A stretch of DNA of 64,000 nt from JAEZBP01 sp963832725. GTDB taxonomy: Bacteria > Myxococcota_A > Polyangia > Polyangiales > Sandaracinaceae. Positions 1 through 8,250 of this stretch are shown here, piece by piece; within the stretch, counting starts at the first letter, position 1; every line of letters begins with the position of its first letter. Both the position numbers and the translations under genes were made by a program. Location: contig CAWHVG010000003.1 in NCBI GenBank assembly GCA_963832725.1, positions 1,674,001-1,738,000 of the forward strand, given 5' to 3'. The notes under the pieces were generated by a model that saw only the letters and a list, made by a program, of their open reading frames with translations, was not told where the DNA came from and ran no database searches.

Positions 1-583
1 CGACGAGCGCGAGGACGAGCGCGCCGAGCGCGACGCCGAGCGGCCAGGTGGCGACGGGCGCGGGCGTCGGCGGCTCGGTCGGACGCGGCGCGTCGAAGAG
101 GCGCGTGGCCTCCGGGTCGATGGCCGAGAGCTCACGCTCCGCTCGCGCCCGGGACGGATGGTCGGGCGCGAGGGTCAGGAACTTGCGGTAGTACTCCGCC
201 GACCGGATGAACAGGTAGGGGTTGTCCGGACGCGCCTCGGCGCGCGCGCGGAAGGCACGCGCCAGCGGCAGATAGAGGACGGGATCCATCGGCGCGATGC
301 GGAAGGCACGCTCGAACGACGCTCGCGCCGCCGGATCACCGCTCTGCACCTCGCGGATGCCACGCCGGTAGATCGGCTCCGCCTCCGCCAACAACTGCCG
401 CGCCTCGCGTCCTTCCTCCGTCGCCGGATCGACGGCGCGCCACGCGGCGAACGCCGAGGGATCGCGCTGGATGTGCCAGAGCGCGCGCGCCGCGGACCAA
501 CGCGCGCCCTCGTCTCCGCGGGGCCGGGCCTGGCAGCCGATCGCGAAGAGCACCAGCAGAAGAATCGATGGGCGCGCCCTCAC
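1..583 (-). CDS. TPR-like lipoprotein, C-terminus beyond the window
   Basis: Read leftwards from a GTG at 583; the 3' end is outside the window. The N-terminus is a short lipoprotein signal (LLLVLFAIGC, acylated Cys at residue 17). Residues about 50-155 are helical and Ala/Arg/Glu-rich with a tetratricopeptide look (ERAFRIAPMDPVLYLPLARA, then YYRKFLTLAPDHPSRA). A Pro-rich linker follows (PTEPPTPAP) and then a hydrophobic segment (WPLGVALGALVLALV) that runs off the edge. The design suggests an outer or periplasmic anchored repeat protein with a later membrane segment, possibly the sensory part of a larger signalling protein. No catalytic motif is visible. The frame is clean to the edge. Confidence 0.6.
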   Translation of the reverse strand, partial: MRARPSILLLVLFAIGCQARPRGDEGARWSAARALWHIQRDPSAFAAWRAVDPATEEGREARQLLAEAEPIYRRGIREVQSGDPAARASFERAFRIAPMDPVLYLPLARAFRARAEARPDNPYLFIRSAEYYRKFLTLAPDHPSRARAERELSAIDPEATRLFDAPRPTEPPTPAPVATWPLGVALGALVLALV

Positions 584-936
584 CGTGCGGGTTCGACCTG
601 GATGCGCTCGGCGGACGTGGCAACCCGCCTCACGGGCGGGAAGGTGGGCGTTCGGGAGGGGACGGACACGCGCGCGAACACCATCCTATCGGAGCCGTCT
701 CCGCATGGGAATCCGGCGCCGGCGACGAACGAGAGCCATTGACGCGCGCTTCGCGGCGCGAGTAGCCTGCGGGGGTTCGAACGGGGGGAAGCGTCGGACG
801 CTTCGCCTGATTTTGCGAGCCGGTTGGCGACCATTCTCGTCGCTGTGGTTCGAGAGGGGGCACCGTGCAGCAAAACGCCACGATTGGACGACACTTCGCA
901 GCCAGTGCCTCGGTCGGTCGCGGGGGAGACGAACCC
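584..936. other. divergent intergenic region with a small hairpin
   Basis: About 350 bases between the leftward lipoprotein and the rightward receiver gene. No convincing gene is seen on either strand. A perfect 7-bp inverted repeat (GAAGCGT, 3-base loop, ACGCTTC) lies at 788-804, followed by a short T-run; it could be an operator or a weak terminator. Both flanking promoters should lie here, but no consensus boxes could be assigned. Confidence 0.3.
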
Positions 937-1308
937 ATGGTGACGGTGCGGCGGCGGGTGCTCGTCGTGGACGATGAGCCTTTGATCGGGACCACGTTGC
1001 GGATCTTGCTCGATGAGCACGACGTCCAGGTGGCGACGTCGGGCCGCGCGGCGCGCGATCTGATCGCGTCCGGGGCCGAGTTCGACGTCATTCTGTGCGA
1101 CCTGATGCTGGAGGATCTCCCGGGCATGGATCTGGCGCGCTGGCTCGAGCGGGAGCACCCCGAGACAGCCGACCGCGTCGTCTTCATGACGGGTGGCGCG
1201 TTCACCGACGAAGCGCGGCGCTTCCTGCGTGGGGTGCCGAGCTCTCGCCAGCTCGAGAAGCCCTTCTCCAGCGACGAGATCCAGCGCGTCCTCGACGACG
1301 TCGGCTGA
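937..1308 (+). CDS. single-domain response regulator (receiver)
   Basis: A stand-alone CheY-like receiver of 123 residues. The acidic pair is at residues 12-13 (VLVVDDEP), the phosphoacceptor is Asp55 (VILCDLML), the conserved Thr sits in VVFMTGG and the Lys in LEKPF. No output domain follows, so it acts through a partner kinase or phosphorelay. The ATG at 937 is chosen because GGGGGAGA lies 7-8 bases upstream; an in-frame GTG at 865 would add 24 unstructured residues. No kinase is adjacent on this strand. Confidence 0.85.
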   Translation: MVTVRRRVLVVDDEPLIGTTLRILLDEHDVQVATSGRAARDLIASGAEFDVILCDLMLEDLPGMDLARWLEREHPETADRVVFMTGGAFTDEARRFLRGVPSSRQLEKPFSSDEIQRVLDDVG

Positions 1309-1388
1309 CGCCTCGACATCGCGCCGGAGGTCCTCGCCCAGTCGCCCGTGGAGCTTGGGGCTTGGACCCGCCGCCCGAGTGGGCGAAC

Positions 1389-2498
1389 ATGCGCGGCATG
1401 CGACGAAGCACCATCACCGTCGTGGGCGCCATCGCGCTCGCGGGTTGCGGCGGACTGCGGCTCAACGTGGTCGACTCCGCCTACCATCGTCCGAGCAACG
1501 TGGCCGTGTACTTCACGGTCGATGCGCCGAACGGCGACCCCGTCCCGGGGCTGGAGGCGGACGACTTCCGCATCTACGAAGACAACCGGCTCGTGTCCGT
1601 GCAGGAGAGCCAGCAGACCATCGTCAACCCGGAGGTCGCGGCCGAGCACTACACCCTGGTGCTGGTCGACATGAGCGGCAGCGTCAGCGAGAGCGACCAG
1701 GTGCCGATGATCGAGGCGGCCGCGCAGGAGCTGACCTCGCAGCTCGAAGAGCACCAGCGCGTCGCCGTGTACGCGTTCGACGGCGCCGAGGAGATCCACC
1801 GCATCACGCCCTTCACCGGCAGCTCGGGCGCGGCCAGCGCGGGCGTGGGACGGCTCTCGAACTTCCGCCCCACCGATCCGTCGACCAACCTCAACGGCGC
1901 CGTCGTCGCCGCCATCGAGGAGCTCGACCAAGAGCTGGAGCGCTCGCGCGCCCCCCTGCGCTTCGGCACCGTCGTCGTCTTCACGGACGGGACCGACCAT
2001 GCGGCCCGCGTGAACCAGCAGGACATGGGGGAGGCCATCGACGAGAGCCCCTACGACGTCTTCGCCATCGGCGTCGGCGACGAGATCGACGAGGGCGTGC
2101 TCGGCTACATCGGCCGCGAGGGCTACGTGATGGTCGATGACCGCTCGGCCATCAGCGAGGCCTTCCGCCGGATCGGCGAACGCATCCTGCACATGACCCA
2201 GCGCTACTACCTCCTCAGCTACTGCAGCCCGGCGCGCGCCGGCGAGCACCGCGTGACGGTCGAGGCCGTCACGGACGAGGGCACCGGCTCGATCGGCTAC
2301 GACTTCGACGCCACCGGCTTCGGGCCGCGCTGCGACCCCAACCAGCCGCCGCCCTTCGACACCAGCCAAGGGGGGGCCACGCCGCGGCGGCGGACCCGCG
2401 CCGGACGCGGTCAACGCATCGAGGTTCACCATCGGAGCGCACCGGCGCGGGCGCCTCGCGTGAACGTCGGCGGCAACCCCGAGGACGGCGCGCAGTAG
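1389..2498 (+). CDS. VWA-domain lipoprotein
   Basis: The lipoprotein signal (TVVGAIALAGCGG) is followed by a short beta-rich domain (residues about 30-85) and a von Willebrand factor A domain whose MIDAS motif is DMSGSVSES, with the conserved Thr region (RPTDPSTNLNGA) and Asp (FTDGTD). VWA proteins of this kind bind ligands through a metal ion, usually at the cell envelope. ATG codons at 1389 and 1398 are both possible. The last 40 or so codons are doubtful: they follow a run of seven G at about 2371-2377, and removing one G gives another plausible tail ending in a TGA about 60 bases earlier. Confidence 0.8.
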   Translation: MRGMRRSTITVVGAIALAGCGGLRLNVVDSAYHRPSNVAVYFTVDAPNGDPVPGLEADDFRIYEDNRLVSVQESQQTIVNPEVAAEHYTLVLVDMSGSVSESDQVPMIEAAAQELTSQLEEHQRVAVYAFDGAEEIHRITPFTGSSGAASAGVGRLSNFRPTDPSTNLNGAVVAAIEELDQELERSRAPLRFGTVVVFTDGTDHAARVNQQDMGEAIDESPYDVFAIGVGDEIDEGVLGYIGREGYVMVDDRSAISEAFRRIGERILHMTQRYYLLSYCSPARAGEHRVTVEAVTDEGTGSIGYDFDATGFGPRCDPNQPPPFDTSQGGATPRRRTRAGRGQRIEVHHRSAPARAPRVNVGGNPEDGAQ

Positions 2499-2554
2499 CG
2501 CGCGGCGCCGAGGTCGCGTCGCGAAAGGACCGCTGATATGGTCCGCGCCTCTCG

Positions 2555-4597
2555 ATGCGGCGCCGCACTCTCTCGCTCCTCGCGTCGCTCGCCGTGCTCT
2601 TCGCGGCGGGCGCGCTCGCCCTCGCGCAGACCCACGCGACCGAGGGCGCGAACCTCACGGTCGAAGCGCCGTCGTTGGTCCTCACCGGCACGCGCTTCGA
2701 CCTGACGCTGCACCCCCGCGGCGAGGACTGGCCGACGCGCGCGCGCTACCGTGTGCAGATCGGCGGGGCGACCCACGAAGGCGAGATCGCGCTTCGCGGT
2801 CCGGACGGCGCGCTCCTCGAGACGGTGATGATCCCGGACCTGCCGGCGCCTTCACCCGGCACGACGCGGGTCGACGTCCGGATCGACGCGCTGGCGCACA
2901 CCCGAACCGAGCTGCGCGCCATCCCCGCGTGGCTCTCCATCCTGCCTCCCCTCCTGGCCATCGTGCTGGCGGTGGCGCTGCGGGAAGTGGTGGTGGCGCT
3001 CTCGGCCGGCGTCTGGCTCGGGGCCACCTTCATCCACGGCTACGATCCCATCGCCGGCCTGCTCCGGAGCGCCGACACCTACGCGGTGGGCGCGCTGGCC
3101 GACGGCGACCACGCCTCCATCGCCATCTTCAGCCTGGTGCTCGGCGGGATGATCGGCGTCATCGCGCGGGCGGGCGGCGCCGCCGGCATGGCCGACGTCG
3201 TGACCCGCGTGGCCAAGACCCGCGCCCGCGGCGCCCTGGCCACCTGGCTGATGGGCCTGGTCATCTTCTTCGACGACTACTCCAACGCGCTCTTGGTCGG
3301 CACCACCATGCGGCCGATCACCGACCGGCTGCGGATCAGCCGCGAGAAGCTGGCGTTCCTGGTCGACGCCACCTCGGCGCCCGTCTCCAGCTTCGCGGTG
3401 ATCTCCTCCTGGGTCGGGGTGGAGGTCGGCTACATCGCCGATCAGTACGCGTCGCTGGGCATCCCGGGCGACCCCTACCTGATCTTCCTCGAGACCATCC
3501 CCTTCCGCTTCTACCCGCTCTTCGTGCTCTGGCTCGGGCTGATGGTGGTCCTGCTCCGCCGCGACTTCGGCTCGATGTGGAAGGCCGAACGAAGGGCCGT
3601 GGTCGACGGTCACCTCGCCCGCCCCGGCGCGGACATCGCCAGCGACTTCGAGGCCGAGGTGCTGGCGCCGAGCGGGCACGGACGACACCGCTGGATCAAC
3701 GCCGTGGTACCGATCGCGGCGGTCATCGCCGTGGCGATGGGCGGCATGTACATGACGGGCAAGGACGCCCTCTTCGCCGCTCGCGAGGAGGCCGCCCACC
3801 GGATCCAGATCGCCCAGGCCGCGCTCGAGACCGCGCCCCAGGACGACGCCGCCACGGCCTCGCTCGCCGACGCCCAGCGGGACATCTCCCTGCTGGAGCC
3901 GAACCTCCGTAACTACTTCGGTAAGTCCAGCTCGCTCAAGGCGCTCCTCTGGGCGGCGCTGATCGGCGGCCTGGTGGCCATCCTGCTGGCGGTGGCGCGG
4001 CGCATCCTCACCCTGCGCGAGGCGATGGAGGCCTGGGTCGCCGGCGTGCGCTCGATCGCGCTGGCGGTGCTGATCCTCGTCTTGGCGTGGGCCCTCGGAG
4101 ACGTCTGCCGGGGCCTGCACACGGCGGACTTCCTGATCGGCGCCATCGGCGGGTGGTTGCCGGCCGGGCTCTTGCCGGCGGTGGTCTTCGTGATCGCCGC
4201 CGTCGTCAGCTTCGCCACCGGCACGTCGTGGGGGACGATGGGGATCCTCTTCCCGCTGGTCATCCCGCTCGCACACCAGCTCGCGCCGGCCGACTCCGCC
4301 ATCGTGCTCGGCTCGGTGGCCTCGATCCTGAGCGGCTCGGTGTGGGGCGATCACTGCTCGCCGATCAGCGACACGACCATCATGAGCTCGATGGCCTCGT
4401 CCTGCGATCACGTCGACCACGTCCGCACGCAGCTCCCCTACGCGCTGGTAGCGGGCCTGGTCAGCCTCGTGGTGGGCGAGCTGGCCACCGGCATGGGCCT
4501 CTTCGGCGCGCCGGTGGCGTTGGTGCTCGGGGTGGTGATCATCACCCTCTTCGTCCGCTTCGTCGGGCGGCCCGTCCCCGACGCGGACGAAAGCTGA
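2555..4597 (+). CDS. Na+/H+ antiporter, NhaC family, with N-terminal periplasmic domain
   Basis: A 680-residue polytopic membrane protein. Residues 1-25 are a signal peptide ending in ALA. Residues about 26-125 form a beta-rich soluble domain not usual in NhaC. From residue about 130 onward there are many membrane spans with hallmark polar motifs (FFDDYSNALLVGTTMRPITD, SFATGTSWGTMGILFP, GDHCSPISDTTIMSS). A charged helical insert at residues about 402-453 probably forms a cytoplasmic or periplasmic loop. NhaC-type carriers exchange Na+ (or organic ions) for protons. The stop codon abuts the stop of the convergent gene at 4598 with no space for a terminator. Confidence 0.88.
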   Translation: MRRRTLSLLASLAVLFAAGALALAQTHATEGANLTVEAPSLVLTGTRFDLTLHPRGEDWPTRARYRVQIGGATHEGEIALRGPDGALLETVMIPDLPAPSPGTTRVDVRIDALAHTRTELRAIPAWLSILPPLLAIVLAVALREVVVALSAGVWLGATFIHGYDPIAGLLRSADTYAVGALADGDHASIAIFSLVLGGMIGVIARAGGAAGMADVVTRVAKTRARGALATWLMGLVIFFDDYSNALLVGTTMRPITDRLRISREKLAFLVDATSAPVSSFAVISSWVGVEVGYIADQYASLGIPGDPYLIFLETIPFRFYPLFVLWLGLMVVLLRRDFGSMWKAERRAVVDGHLARPGADIASDFEAEVLAPSGHGRHRWINAVVPIAAVIAVAMGGMYMTGKDALFAAREEAAHRIQIAQAALETAPQDDAATASLADAQRDISLLEPNLRNYFGKSSSLKALLWAALIGGLVAILLAVARRILTLREAMEAWVAGVRSIALAVLILVLAWALGDVCRGLHTADFLIGAIGGWLPAGLLPAVVFVIAAVVSFATGTSWGTMGILFPLVIPLAHQLAPADSAIVLGSVASILSGSVWGDHCSPISDTTIMSSMASSCDHVDHVRTQLPYALVAGLVSLVVGELATGMGLFGAPVALVLGVVIITLFVRFVGRPVPDADES

Positions 4598-5449
4598 TCA
4601 GCCCCAGGCGGCCTGCTGCGGCGGCCCGCCGGGCATCTCCAGATCGGAGAGCGTGGCCGCGAGCGGCGCCGGCGCGAAGCTCGGATCGGCGACGCCGCGC
4701 TGCTCGCACTCGCGCGCCCAGAGGTAGAAGCAGGTGTAGTAGACCGACTTCGTGAAGCCCGCGATCGTCCAGTAGACGTTGACGAGCATGAAGAAGATGA
4801 GGACGCCGAGGATCGGCACCGGGATCACGTTCAGCGCGCCGTAGGCCAACGTGAAGATGACGGCGCCGATCAGGTAGTTGAGGAGCCCGATCGCGACCAC
4901 GCCGACGCCGACCTGCGTCGGATCCTGCTTCATCAGCTCCTTGCTGCGCTTGAACGCGTCGAAGAAGCCGACCTGCTCGACCACCATCGCCGGCATGAGC
5001 ACGTAGACGGCGGTGGTCCAGATGATCCGCACGACCGCCAGGAGGATCGAGCTCAGGATGTCGCGGCGCTCGCGGGCGTAGCTGGCCAGGAGATCGAGCG
5101 CGCCGCTGACGGCCGCGAAGATCAGGATGCCGGGGCTGGCTTTGATCGTGCGGCTGACCGCCTGCGCGATCGACGCCTCGCCGGTCGTCACCTGATCGAA
5201 GACCAGCGACACGGTCATCGCGTTCATGACGTAGTCGATGAAGTAGAGCCCGACCACGCCGACGGCGAGCACGGCGTAGCCGACGAAGCGGTACTGCGAG
5301 AGCACTGCGTAGGCGATGGCCAGGATCACGCTGGCGACGGTGGCGATGGCCAGGTTGGCGCCGGCGGGGAGCACCAGGCGCGGGTTGTCCCGGACCATGC
5401 CGAGGACCTGACCGCTGAACGTGAGAACGCGAGTGTAGCGAGCGAACAC
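4598..5449 (-). CDS. DUF6159-like integral membrane protein
   Basis: A 283-residue protein with about six hydrophobic segments (for example ANLAIATVASVILAIAYAVL, VGYAVLAVGVVGLYFIDYV and LIGAVIFTLAYGALNVIP). The N-terminal FARYTRVLTFSGQVLGMVRD and the spacing of the spans match DUF6159-type membrane proteins, whose function is unknown. The GTG start at 5449 is fixed by a near-perfect ribosome binding site just upstream. The C-terminus is soluble and Pro/Ala-rich. The gene is convergent with the antiporter and divergent from the hydrolase at 5597. Confidence 0.75.
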   Translation of the reverse strand: MFARYTRVLTFSGQVLGMVRDNPRLVLPAGANLAIATVASVILAIAYAVLSQYRFVGYAVLAVGVVGLYFIDYVMNAMTVSLVFDQVTTGEASIAQAVSRTIKASPGILIFAAVSGALDLLASYARERRDILSSILLAVVRIIWTTAVYVLMPAMVVEQVGFFDAFKRSKELMKQDPTQVGVGVVAIGLLNYLIGAVIFTLAYGALNVIPVPILGVLIFFMLVNVYWTIAGFTKSVYYTCFYLWARECEQRGVADPSFAPAPLAATLSDLEMPGGPPQQAAWG

Positions 5450-5460
5450 GGATCACCTCC
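5450..5460 (-). promoter_or_regulatory. near-perfect Shine-Dalgarno site
   Basis: Read on the minus strand this is GGAGGTGATCC directly before the GTG start at 5449. It is complementary to almost the whole anti-Shine-Dalgarno tail of 16S rRNA. It decides the start and suggests strong translation. Confidence 0.8.
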
Positions 5461-5596
5461 GGGCGCGGAGCCCTCGTCGAGTTTGGCAGAGCCCTCTATC
5501 GGTCGATGTCCGCGGCCGTTTCGTGTCTGCTCGTTCGAGCGGAGGAGCCCCGGCTCCGCTCGCCCCCATCCGTCGTTCGACGCATGCTCGCACGGA

Positions 5597-6460
5597 ATGA
5601 GCGTCGCCATCCACGTGCGCTGTGACGACGGGTGGATCCTCCGCGGCGAGCGCTTCGAGGGCCCCGGCCCGGTGGTGGTGTGCGGGCACGCCATGATGGT
5701 CGACCGGCGCACGCTCGACCGACCGCGCGGCGCGGGGCTGGCCAGCGCGCTGATCGAGGCGGGCCTCGACGTCGTGCTCGTCGACGCGCGCGGCCACGGC
5801 GAGAGCCTGCCTCGGGCCGAGCACGGCGGCCGCTGGACCTACGACGACATCGTGCGCCGCGACGTCCCGGCCATGGTCCGGCTCGGGCGCGAGCTCGCGG
5901 GAGGCCGCAAGGTCGTCGTGCTCGGCCACAGCCTGATCGGGCACGCCGCGCTGATCGCCGCCGGGCTTCCGGGCGACGCTTCTGCTGCGCCGGACGCCAT
6001 CGTCGCCTACGCGCCGAACCTCTGGGCGCCACACCTCGAGCCGAGCCCGCTCGCCCGCGCGCTGAAGGCAGGGGTGCTCCGCGCATGGACCGCCGCGAGC
6101 CATACTCGCGGCTACTTCGACGCGCCCGCGCTCGGCATGGGCACCGACGCCGAGGCGGCGCCCTACGTCGCGCAGTTCCTCTCCATGTGGCGTGAGGACC
6201 GACTCACCGGGCCGGATAGCGAGGTCGACTACACGGCCTCGCTGGCCCGGGCCGCGCTCCCCGTCCTGGCCTACTCCAGCGAGGGCGACCGTCTCTTCGC
6301 GCGGCCCGCGTCGGTGCGCCGCTTCCTGGCCGCCATGACCCGCGCTGAGGTCACCCACCGCCAGCTCCGCGGGCGAGGCGCGCCCGACCACATGGGCTTC
6401 GTGCTCGGCGCGAAGGACGTCTGGCGGGAGACCACCGCGTGGATCCGCGCGCTCGACTGA
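5597..6460 (+). CDS. alpha/beta hydrolase
   Basis: A 287-residue alpha/beta hydrolase-fold protein. After the oxyanion strand (VVVCGHAMMVDRRT) come a DARGHGES loop, the nucleophile elbow VVLGHSLIGH, an acid in SSEGDRLF and a C-terminal His in PDHMGF. The elbow is G-H-S-L-I rather than the canonical G-x-S-x-G, so the last Gly is replaced by Ile. ATG 5597 is preferred because homology begins there; the longer upstream ORF is low-complexity. Substrate unknown; lysophospholipase- or esterase-like. Confidence 0.82.
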   Translation: MSVAIHVRCDDGWILRGERFEGPGPVVVCGHAMMVDRRTLDRPRGAGLASALIEAGLDVVLVDARGHGESLPRAEHGGRWTYDDIVRRDVPAMVRLGRELAGGRKVVVLGHSLIGHAALIAAGLPGDASAAPDAIVAYAPNLWAPHLEPSPLARALKAGVLRAWTAASHTRGYFDAPALGMGTDAEAAPYVAQFLSMWREDRLTGPDSEVDYTASLARAALPVLAYSSEGDRLFARPASVRRFLAAMTRAEVTHRQLRGRGAPDHMGFVLGAKDVWRETTAWIRALD

Positions 6461-6500
6461 GCGCGACTGAAGCGCACCGAGCGCCGCGGGCACCCACGAG

Positions 6501-6530
6501 AGCGACCGGCCCGCGAGCGACCGGCCCGCG
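6501..6530. repeat. two tandem copies of a 15-bp unit
   Basis: AGCGACCGGCCCGCG occurs twice in direct succession between the hydrolase and the DUF4911-like gene. It is too short to assign a role and may form local secondary structure in the leader. Confidence 0.6.
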
Positions 6531-6586
6531 CAGGACATCCCGCTCCATCGCTTGCGCATGCGGGCCGCGCTTCGCACTCTGCACCG

Positions 6587-6817
6587 ATGGCGAACGAGCC
6601 GATCCTGGGCGAGGGCCTGGCGAGCCGCCGCGTGCGGGTCCCGCGAGACGAGGTCGCGTGGCTACGCTACGTCCTCGAGGCCCACGACGGGCTGGCCAAC
6701 CTGCACGGCTCGGGCGACGGCACCATCACCCTCGTCACGCCGACCTGCCGGGCCGCCGAGCTCGACGCGATCCTGACGGACCTGGGCGTGGAGCTCGATC
6801 CTGCGCCATCGCGCTGA
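6587..6817 (+). CDS. DUF4911-like small protein
   Basis: A 76-residue protein with a ferredoxin-like pattern of alternating strands and helices (RRVRVPRDEVAWLRYVLEAH, GTITLVTPTC, LDAILTDLGVEL). It resembles the short DUF4911 proteins common in delta-proteobacterial lineages, whose role is unknown. The ATG at 6587 is the natural start. The stop codon touches the stop of the minus-strand gene remnant at 6818. Confidence 0.7.
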   Translation: MANEPILGEGLASRRVRVPRDEVAWLRYVLEAHDGLANLHGSGDGTITLVTPTCRAAELDAILTDLGVELDPAPSR

Positions 6818-6917
6818 CTACTCGCCGGGGTCGAAGAGGTCCTCTTCGGTCAGCGGCAACAACGCTGGGTCGGCCGACAAAGCGACGAGCGCCGCCTCGA
6901 TCTGGCCCGACGGCCGC
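6818..6917 (-). pseudogene. 3' remnant of an unidentified minus-strand gene
   Basis: The minus strand encodes a well-behaved C-terminus (SGQIEAALVALSADPALL, then LTEEDLFDPGE and stop). Upstream of about 6917 the frame becomes Arg/Pro-rich antisense of the HMG-CoA synthase remnant. The 5' part of this gene is therefore missing. Its stop codon is intact and sits immediately beside the DUF4911-like stop. The family cannot be named from about 32 residues. Confidence 0.55.
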
Positions 6918-6918
6918 G

Positions 6919-7359
6919 GACTGCTTCGCGCAGCTCGCGGGCGACGCCGACCCCGCGGCCGCCCTCGCCTCCTTCGCGCACCTCTGCTTCCACGTGCCCT
7001 TCCCCAAGATGGTGAAGAAGGCGGTGGCCCACGTCGGCGCGTCGTTCGGCTGGGACGAGAAGACCACGGCCGAGCTCTTCGAGGGCAAGGTCGCGCCCAC
7101 CATGGCGTGGAATCGCAAGGTGGGGAACGCCTACACCGCCGCGCTCTGGCTGAGCGTGGCCAGCGTGCTCGCCGGCGCAGAGGAGGGCACGCGCATCGCA
7201 GCATTCTCGTACGGCGCGGGCTACGGCGCCGAGCTCTTCGGGCTCACGGCCGGCCCGGACGCCGCCGCCGGCGCGTGGAAGGCGGACATCGACGAGGATC
7301 TCGCCGCGCGGCAGGTCATCGACGCCGCGGCCTACACCGCGCTCCGCGCCGGCGGGTGA
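6919..7359 (+). pseudogene. 5'-truncated hydroxymethylglutaryl-CoA synthase
   Basis: About 146 codons match the C-terminal third of HMG-CoA synthase: CFHVPFPKMVKKA around the catalytic His, the KVGNAYTAALWLSVASVL helix, and the conserved IAAFSYGAGYGAELF. The N-terminal two thirds, with the catalytic Glu and Cys, are absent, and no start codon with a sensible N-terminus exists. The junction with the minus-strand remnant is at about 6918. The family condenses acetyl-CoA and acetoacetyl-CoA in the mevalonate pathway; this copy cannot be active. Confidence 0.75.
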
Positions 7360-7455
7360 GCGAGGCGCTTGCCCGTCCCGGCGAGCGCGGCGGGGCCCGC
7401 CTCATCCGAAAGCAAGTCGGGGCAGACACGAGGCACCGGGGCTACACTCGACGTC

Positions 7456-7707
7456 ATGGTGGCGATGACGATCGAGGTCCCCGAGGGCGTGCTCGCGGCG
7501 CTGCACAAGGATCCCGTGGCGTTCGCGAAGGATCTGCGACTCGCGGCGGCAGTGAAGTGGTACGAGCTACGCGAGGTCTCCCAGGCGCGCGCCGCGGAGA
7601 TCGCGGGAGTCTCGCGTGCGGACTTCCTCGAGGCGCTCGGCCGCTACGGGGTCAGCCCGTTCCAGTACGACGCGGACGAGGCAACCGAGGAAGCAGGGCG
7701 TGGGTGA
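7456..7707 (+). CDS. UPF0175-family antitoxin
   Basis: An 83-residue protein with the UPF0175 pattern: a short N-terminal strand (MTIEVPEGVLAAL), a helix (FAKDLRLAAAVKWYELREVS) and a helix-turn-helix (QARAAEIAGVSRADFLEALG). Such proteins pair with DUF3368 PIN-like toxins and act as DNA-binding antitoxins. The ATG at 7456 is chosen at the start of homology. Its last codons overlap the GTG start of the toxin at 7700, the usual arrangement for a co-translated pair. Confidence 0.82.
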   Translation: MVAMTIEVPEGVLAALHKDPVAFAKDLRLAAAVKWYELREVSQARAAEIAGVSRADFLEALGRYGVSPFQYDADEATEEAGRG

Positions 7708-8191
7708 GGTCCTCGTCGTCAACGCCTCGCCCAGCATCGTCCTCGCGAAGATCGGTCGACTCGACCTGCTGACCAATCTCGCGGATCGCGTGCTGGTGCC
7801 CGGCGCCGTGATCGCCGAAATCCTCGCCGGGCCCGAGAACGATCCGGCGCGCATCGCCATGACCGGCGGGTGGGGAGAGCGCATCGAGCCCATCGAGGTA
7901 GGCGCGAGCATCATCGAATGGAGCCTCGGCGCGGGTGAGAGCGCAGTCATCGCGATCGCCTCGGAGCATGCACCTGCCTCGGCGGTCCTCGATGACGCGC
8001 AAGCCCGCTCCTGCGCTCACACGCTCGGCGTACCCGTGATCGGGACGCTCGGAATCGCCCTCCGCGCGAAGCGGCAGGGCGTCATCCACGCCGCGGCACC
8101 GTTGGTGCGGGCGATGATCGAGTCCGGCTCGTACGTATCGGACGCCCTCGCACGCGCGGCCTTGGAAGCGGTCGGAGAAACCTGGCCGTGA
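7700..8191 (+). CDS. DUF3368 PIN-like toxin
   Basis: A 163-residue PIN-fold protein. It has the N-terminal strand with Asn/Ser (LVVNASPSIVLAKIGRLDLL), the acidic helix residue in AVIAEIL, the Gly-Glu motif in LGAGESAVIAIA, the acidic strand VLDDAQAR and the VIGTLGIAL segment typical of DUF3368. PIN toxins are metal-dependent ribonucleases. The GTG at 7700 overlaps the antitoxin end by 8 bases. The C-terminus is complete and is followed by a strong hairpin. Confidence 0.82.
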   Translation: MGEVLVVNASPSIVLAKIGRLDLLTNLADRVLVPGAVIAEILAGPENDPARIAMTGGWGERIEPIEVGASIIEWSLGAGESAVIAIASEHAPASAVLDDAQARSCAHTLGVPVIGTLGIALRAKRQGVIHAAAPLVRAMIESGSYVSDALARAALEAVGETWP

Positions 8192-8197
8192 CGCGAG

Positions 8198-8227
8198 CGC
8201 GCCGGCCGCTCGAGAGCGACCGGCGCG
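8198..8227. terminator. bidirectional terminator-like hairpin
   Basis: CGCGCCGGCCGCTC, a 2-base loop, then GAGCGACCGGCGCG, with one mismatch in 14 pairs. It lies between the convergent ends of the toxin gene and lon. There is no clear T-tract, so it may be a structural barrier rather than a canonical intrinsic terminator. Confidence 0.6.
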
Positions 8228-8250
8228 GTCTTCGATCGAAACGTCGTTCT

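Noticed and set aside
630..2432. 600-residue open frame on the minus strand
   Set aside because: It is antisense to the receiver and VWA genes, has shadow composition (Arg/Ala/Asp/His) and no domain; the plus-strand genes explain the region.
2852..4420. 522-residue minus-strand open frame
   Set aside because: His/Asp/Gly/Arg-rich shadow of the NhaC antiporter gene.
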